A stretch of 18,002 bases of DNA. Source: Prevotella sp. (GTDB lineage: Bacteria > Bacteroidota > Bacteroidia > Bacteroidales > Dysgonomonadaceae). Positions 14,750 to 18,002 of this stretch are shown one piece after another. Under the pieces are notes generated by a model, which was not told the DNA's origin, did not search any database, and worked only from the letters and a program-made list of their open reading frames with translations. Position 1 is the stretch's first letter. Every line of letters starts with the position of its first letter. The translations under genes and the position numbers were made by a program. The stretch spans positions 1 to 18,002 of the forward strand of contig JAISES010000178.1 of the NCBI GenBank assembly GCA_031263965.1. The letters run 5' to 3'.

Positions 14750-14780
14750 TTCTTTTCGAAGAAAAATAAACATTTTTTTT
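14750..14780 (+). promoter_or_regulatory. Possible attenuator between leader peptide and susC
   Basis: After the leader stop there is a perfect small hairpin TTCTT-TTCG-AAGAA (14750-14763), nine bases of A-rich spacer and a run of eight T (14773-14780). The A-tract at 14762-14766 can also pair with the T-run. The GAAGAA at 14758-14763 can instead pair with the TTCTTCTT at 14691-14698, just before the Cys codons of the leader, which offers two exclusive foldings. The stem is weak and the T-run is not directly adjacent, so this is not a canonical terminator. Downstream, GTAAG and CTTAC (about 14784-14798) form another small stem. No other element was recognised before the susC ATG at 14848. Confidence 0.3.
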
Positions 14781-14847
14781 AAAGTAAGTGCCCCTTACCA
14801 TTTGCAGACGGATCAGGAGCACTAAACAACATCTAATAAATTAGAAT

Positions 14848-17800
14848 ATGATAAAATTACGGAATTTATTCGGAAATATATTCTTCTTTTCAATCAAAAA
14901 GAAGATTTTTGCAGTTTTTTTAATAGTTCTGGCTAGTTCTTTTCAGCTTTACGGACAAACCTCCATTAAAGGAAAAGTAATCGATGAAAACGGAGAACCT
15001 GTTATTGGAGCCAGTGTTATTGTAGAATCCAATACAAACGAGGCTACTTTAACAAATATTGACGGTAGCTTTTCCGTTACAACCAGAAAACCTCTTCCTG
15101 TTAAATTGGTTGTGAAATTTATAGGTTCTTTAACACAGGAGATCACTGTAAATGACGCACGCAAGCCGCTGAGTATCACACTAAAATCAGACGATAAAAC
15201 GCTCGATGAAATAGTAATCACCGCCGGAGGTATTGTAAGAGCGCGGAGGGAGCAGGGATACTCTACCACTAAACTTACAAATGCTGAATTAACAGCAGGT
15301 AAATCACCTTCGCTGGCAGGAGGTCTTACGGCAAAAATCCCCGGTTTGCAGGTCAATGCCATATCCAGCGGAGTAAATCCGAACTATCGGTTGGTATTGC
15401 GCGGCAACCGTTCCATCACTGGTAACAATCAAGCTCTGATTGTAGTTGATAATGCGATTGTTTCCAATGATTTCCTGAATAATATAAATCCGGAAGATAT
15501 AGAAGAAATTCAGGTGCTTAACGGAGCGTCCGGAGCTACATTGTATGGTTCGGAAGCATCGAACGGAGTACTGCTGGTACATACTAAAAAAGGATCCAAA
15601 GGGAGACCGCAGATAAAATTATCCCACACCTTTTCGTTGGAACAGGTGAACTTTTATCCTAAATTGCAATCACGCTTTGGGCAAGGTTCCACAGCGGACG
15701 CTCAAATATTTGAGGCCCACGAAAATCAGCAATACGGCCCTGCATTCGACGGTACCGAAAGGCCATTAGGTTACCCTCTGGAAAATGGAGAACAACAGTA
15801 CACAACCTATTCTGCAAAATCCGACCGGGAGGATTTTTGGGAAACAGGCATCAGAAACCAGACGGATGTGTCGGTAAGTTTCGGTTCGGACAATTCCACA
15901 TCATATATTTCAGCGCAATATTTTGATGCTACGGGTACTACGCCGGGTGATAAATACGGTAAAATATCATTGCGCCTCAATAATACGCAAAAAATATTGT
16001 CGAATCTGAACCTGTCCTACAATGCCAGTTATGTAGAAAATAATTACGATATTACCAATTACACATCCGATATATATGACTTGCTGCAAAATATCCCTGC
16101 CAATGTGCCTGTGACTTCCTATAAGGACTGGAAGAACAACAAATTCGCCGCTCCCGACGGATGGTACAATCCTTGGTATGAGAATCCTTACTGGCTTATC
16201 GACAACGGACGGGGTGAAACAAAAAACACTTATCTCAGTGGGAAAGTAGAAGTAAAATATGATATCAAACCCTGGTTGTCGGTGTTATACCGCGCTTCAC
16301 TGGCTAACAGGTATTACCAGAACAGGTCGTATCTCCAGAAACTGACATATAGCGAATATTCGTTGGAGGAAGTAAAAAAACAGAATATAGCCGGCAGCGT
16401 GACTGATACACACTTGAACAAGTTTAGTTTCAACCACGATTTTCAAGTGGCTTTAAAGAAATCGGTTAACGACTTGTCCTTCAATCTGACTTTGGGTTTT
16501 GCCCATACTAACAAATCGGAGAAATCGACGGAGGTTTCAGCAAGCGGACTTGTAATTCCCGGCCTGTATAACGTAACCAACAGGCTAAATGCTCTTGGAG
16601 GCAGTGATCCTGTTTATGCCCAGCGCAACTACGGTTTATGGGGAGATTTCGTTGCAGGATATAAGAACTATCTGTTCTTACATGTTACAGGACGCAACGA
16701 TTGGACTTCATTATTGGCTCCCGAAAACAGATCCTATTTCTATCCGTCGGCAGACGTATCGTTTATCCCTACCGATGCTATTCCTGCATTGAAGAACAGC
16801 AAAGTTCTGACATTTGCTAAAATAAGGGCAGCCTTGTCGAAGACAGGTAATGTCAATATCGATCCTTACTCGTTATATCCTACCTACTCTTCAGTAACCG
16901 GATACGACAACGGAACCTATTTCCGCGAAGGAGGCTCGCTGGTTTCTCCCGATTTAAAGCCTGAAATAACTACCGGATACGAAGCCGGCGCCGAATTAAG
17001 GTTCTGGAGAGAATTACTGAATCTGGAATTCACCTACTATCGTACTAACACTACGGGACAAACCATATCGGCATCCATTGCCCCTTCATCGGGCTACACC
17101 AGCTACTTGCTTAATACAGGTAAAGTAACGAACGAAGGAATAGAAACATCCGTAAGAATTAACCCTATACGCACAAAAGACTGGAGTTTGAGCCTGGGAG
17201 CCAATTATACGCACAATAAAAACATATTGGTATCTCTTTATCCGGGCGTAAACCGTATCGGTGTGAATGGAAGCGGAATTGTTTTTGCGGAAGAAGGTTA
17301 TGAGTTGAACCAAATCATTGTAGCCGACTATAAACGCGATGACCAGGGACGTGTGATCGTAGACCGCAACACAGGTTATCCTTCACTGGCAAGCGAAACT
17401 GTACATGCAGGCAACACAACGCCTAAACACCGCCTGGGAGCAGACTTTAGCCTTCGCTGGAAAGATTTCACCGTCAGCGCCTTGTTTGAATACCGCGGCG
17501 GATATTATTATGCCGCACACAATTTAGGATCAAATTTAGATTTTACGGGGGCTTCCGCACGATCGGCCTATTATAACCGCGAACGTTTTGTCTTTCCGAA
17601 CTCTTCTTATGAAGACCCGGATAATCCGGGAAATTACATAGAAAACACCAGCGTTACGATCTCTGACGGAGGCTCCGGGTTCTGGACTAACGGCACTTAT
17701 AACCGGGGCGCCCGCACCAACTATGTATATTCAGGCGACTATTGGAAATGGCGCGAATTGGCTGTTACTTACAAAGTACCTCAAAAATTCATAAAGAAGA

Positions 17801-17988
17801 TTTCAACTTATTTACAAGATGTAACAATCAGCGCGCAAGGCCGCAATCTGTTTCTCTGGACACCGAAATCGAACGAATACACCGACCCCGATTACAGTGC
17901 CAACGACAACAATGCGATCGGTGTAGCCTCTTTGTCCCAGACACCTCCTACGCGCTATTTTGGAGGCACGCTTTCAATAACATTCTAA
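14848..17988 (+). CDS. SusC/RagA-family TonB-linked outer-membrane protein
   Basis: The 1046-residue product is a complete TonB-dependent porin of the SusC type, which takes up large nutrients in complex with a SusD lipoprotein. A signal peptide ends near YGQ (35-37). Residues 39-115 form the N-terminal carboxypeptidase-D-like regulatory domain (KGKVIDENGEPVIGASV, then GSFSVTT). The TonB box is DEIVITA at 120-126. The plug follows (about 130-248), with SLAGGLTAKIPGL, RLVLRGNRSI and SGATLYGSEASNGVLLV. The rest is the 22-strand barrel, ending RYFGGTLSITF with the terminal Phe needed for barrel insertion. A SusD gene is expected just past the window edge. The substrate cannot be told from the barrel; the Cys/Met-ending leader upstream hints at sulfur-linked control. 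It is an intact frame with no sign of decay. Confidence 0.96.
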   Translation: MIKLRNLFGNIFFFSIKKKIFAVFLIVLASSFQLYGQTSIKGKVIDENGEPVIGASVIVESNTNEATLTNIDGSFSVTTRKPLPVKLVVKFIGSLTQEITVNDARKPLSITLKSDDKTLDEIVITAGGIVRARREQGYSTTKLTNAELTAGKSPSLAGGLTAKIPGLQVNAISSGVNPNYRLVLRGNRSITGNNQALIVVDNAIVSNDFLNNINPEDIEEIQVLNGASGATLYGSEASNGVLLVHTKKGSKGRPQIKLSHTFSLEQVNFYPKLQSRFGQGSTADAQIFEAHENQQYGPAFDGTERPLGYPLENGEQQYTTYSAKSDREDFWETGIRNQTDVSVSFGSDNSTSYISAQYFDATGTTPGDKYGKISLRLNNTQKILSNLNLSYNASYVENNYDITNYTSDIYDLLQNIPANVPVTSYKDWKNNKFAAPDGWYNPWYENPYWLIDNGRGETKNTYLSGKVEVKYDIKPWLSVLYRASLANRYYQNRSYLQKLTYSEYSLEEVKKQNIAGSVTDTHLNKFSFNHDFQVALKKSVNDLSFNLTLGFAHTNKSEKSTEVSASGLVIPGLYNVTNRLNALGGSDPVYAQRNYGLWGDFVAGYKNYLFLHVTGRNDWTSLLAPENRSYFYPSADVSFIPTDAIPALKNSKVLTFAKIRAALSKTGNVNIDPYSLYPTYSSVTGYDNGTYFREGGSLVSPDLKPEITTGYEAGAELRFWRELLNLEFTYYRTNTTGQTISASIAPSSGYTSYLLNTGKVTNEGIETSVRINPIRTKDWSLSLGANYTHNKNILVSLYPGVNRIGVNGSGIVFAEEGYELNQIIVADYKRDDQGRVIVDRNTGYPSLASETVHAGNTTPKHRLGADFSLRWKDFTVSALFEYRGGYYYAAHNLGSNLDFTGASARSAYYNRERFVFPNSSYEDPDNPGNYIENTSVTISDGGSGFWTNGTYNRGARTNYVYSGDYWKWRELAVTYKVPQKFIKKISTYLQDVTISAQGRNLFLWTPKSNEYTDPDYSANDNNAIGVASLSQTPPTRYFGGTLSITF

Positions 17989-18002
17989 TCAAAAAAAATA
18001 AC

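Overview
The window looks like part of a Bacteroidales chromosome, probably Dysgonomonadaceae or a relative such as Parabacteroides; this is inferred from protein style, and no 16S is present. Pointers are a full-length SusC/RagA TonB-linked porin, a PorX-type response regulator with a PglZ domain, PurC and MutS of Bacteroidetes type, AT-rich gaps, and several upstream boxes matching the Bacteroidetes -7 consensus TAnnTTTG. No rRNA, tRNA, CRISPR array, phage gene or transposase gene was found.

Layout. (1) 1-1648, minus strand: pyrH, frr and the 5' end of rsgA, a translation/UMP-kinase housekeeping run whose two gaps are filled with short-period repeats. (2) 1649-2252: a gene-free stretch holding a 326-bp non-coding element with 14-bp perfect terminal inverted repeats, 5-bp direct repeats exactly at both ends, and nested inverted repeats throughout (MITE/fold-back type). 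(3) 2253-4572: a small lipoprotein gene (minus), then a divergent two-gene unit (plus) of a 58-residue YccF-like membrane protein and a secreted 535-residue protein with a duplicated domain. (4) 4616-14377, minus strand: mutS, a HAD-type hydrolase, a 280-bp gap with a CACGGAG-type palindromic repeat, an M24 metallopeptidase, porX, tsaE, purC, a lipoprotein, a zeta-toxin-like kinase and ubiE. The kinase and lipoprotein are packed between purC and ubiE and look like an accessory insertion. Two 13-unit heptamer arrays fill the gap before ubiE. (5) 14378-18002: a regulatory region between divergent mutS and susC, then the complete susC-like gene; its expected susD partner would lie beyond the window.

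The most interesting item is in region 5: a 45-codon upstream reading frame ahead of susC whose last seven codons are Cys-Cys-Met-Arg-Gly-Cys-Met before the stop, followed by a small hairpin and a T-run. It has the architecture of a leader peptide that senses sulfur amino acids, and would make the SusC/D system a candidate sulfur-responsive importer. That is a hypothesis from sequence alone. Other points of note are the fold-back element, heptamer arrays in several gaps between genes, and an orphan zeta-like kinase without a visible antitoxin.
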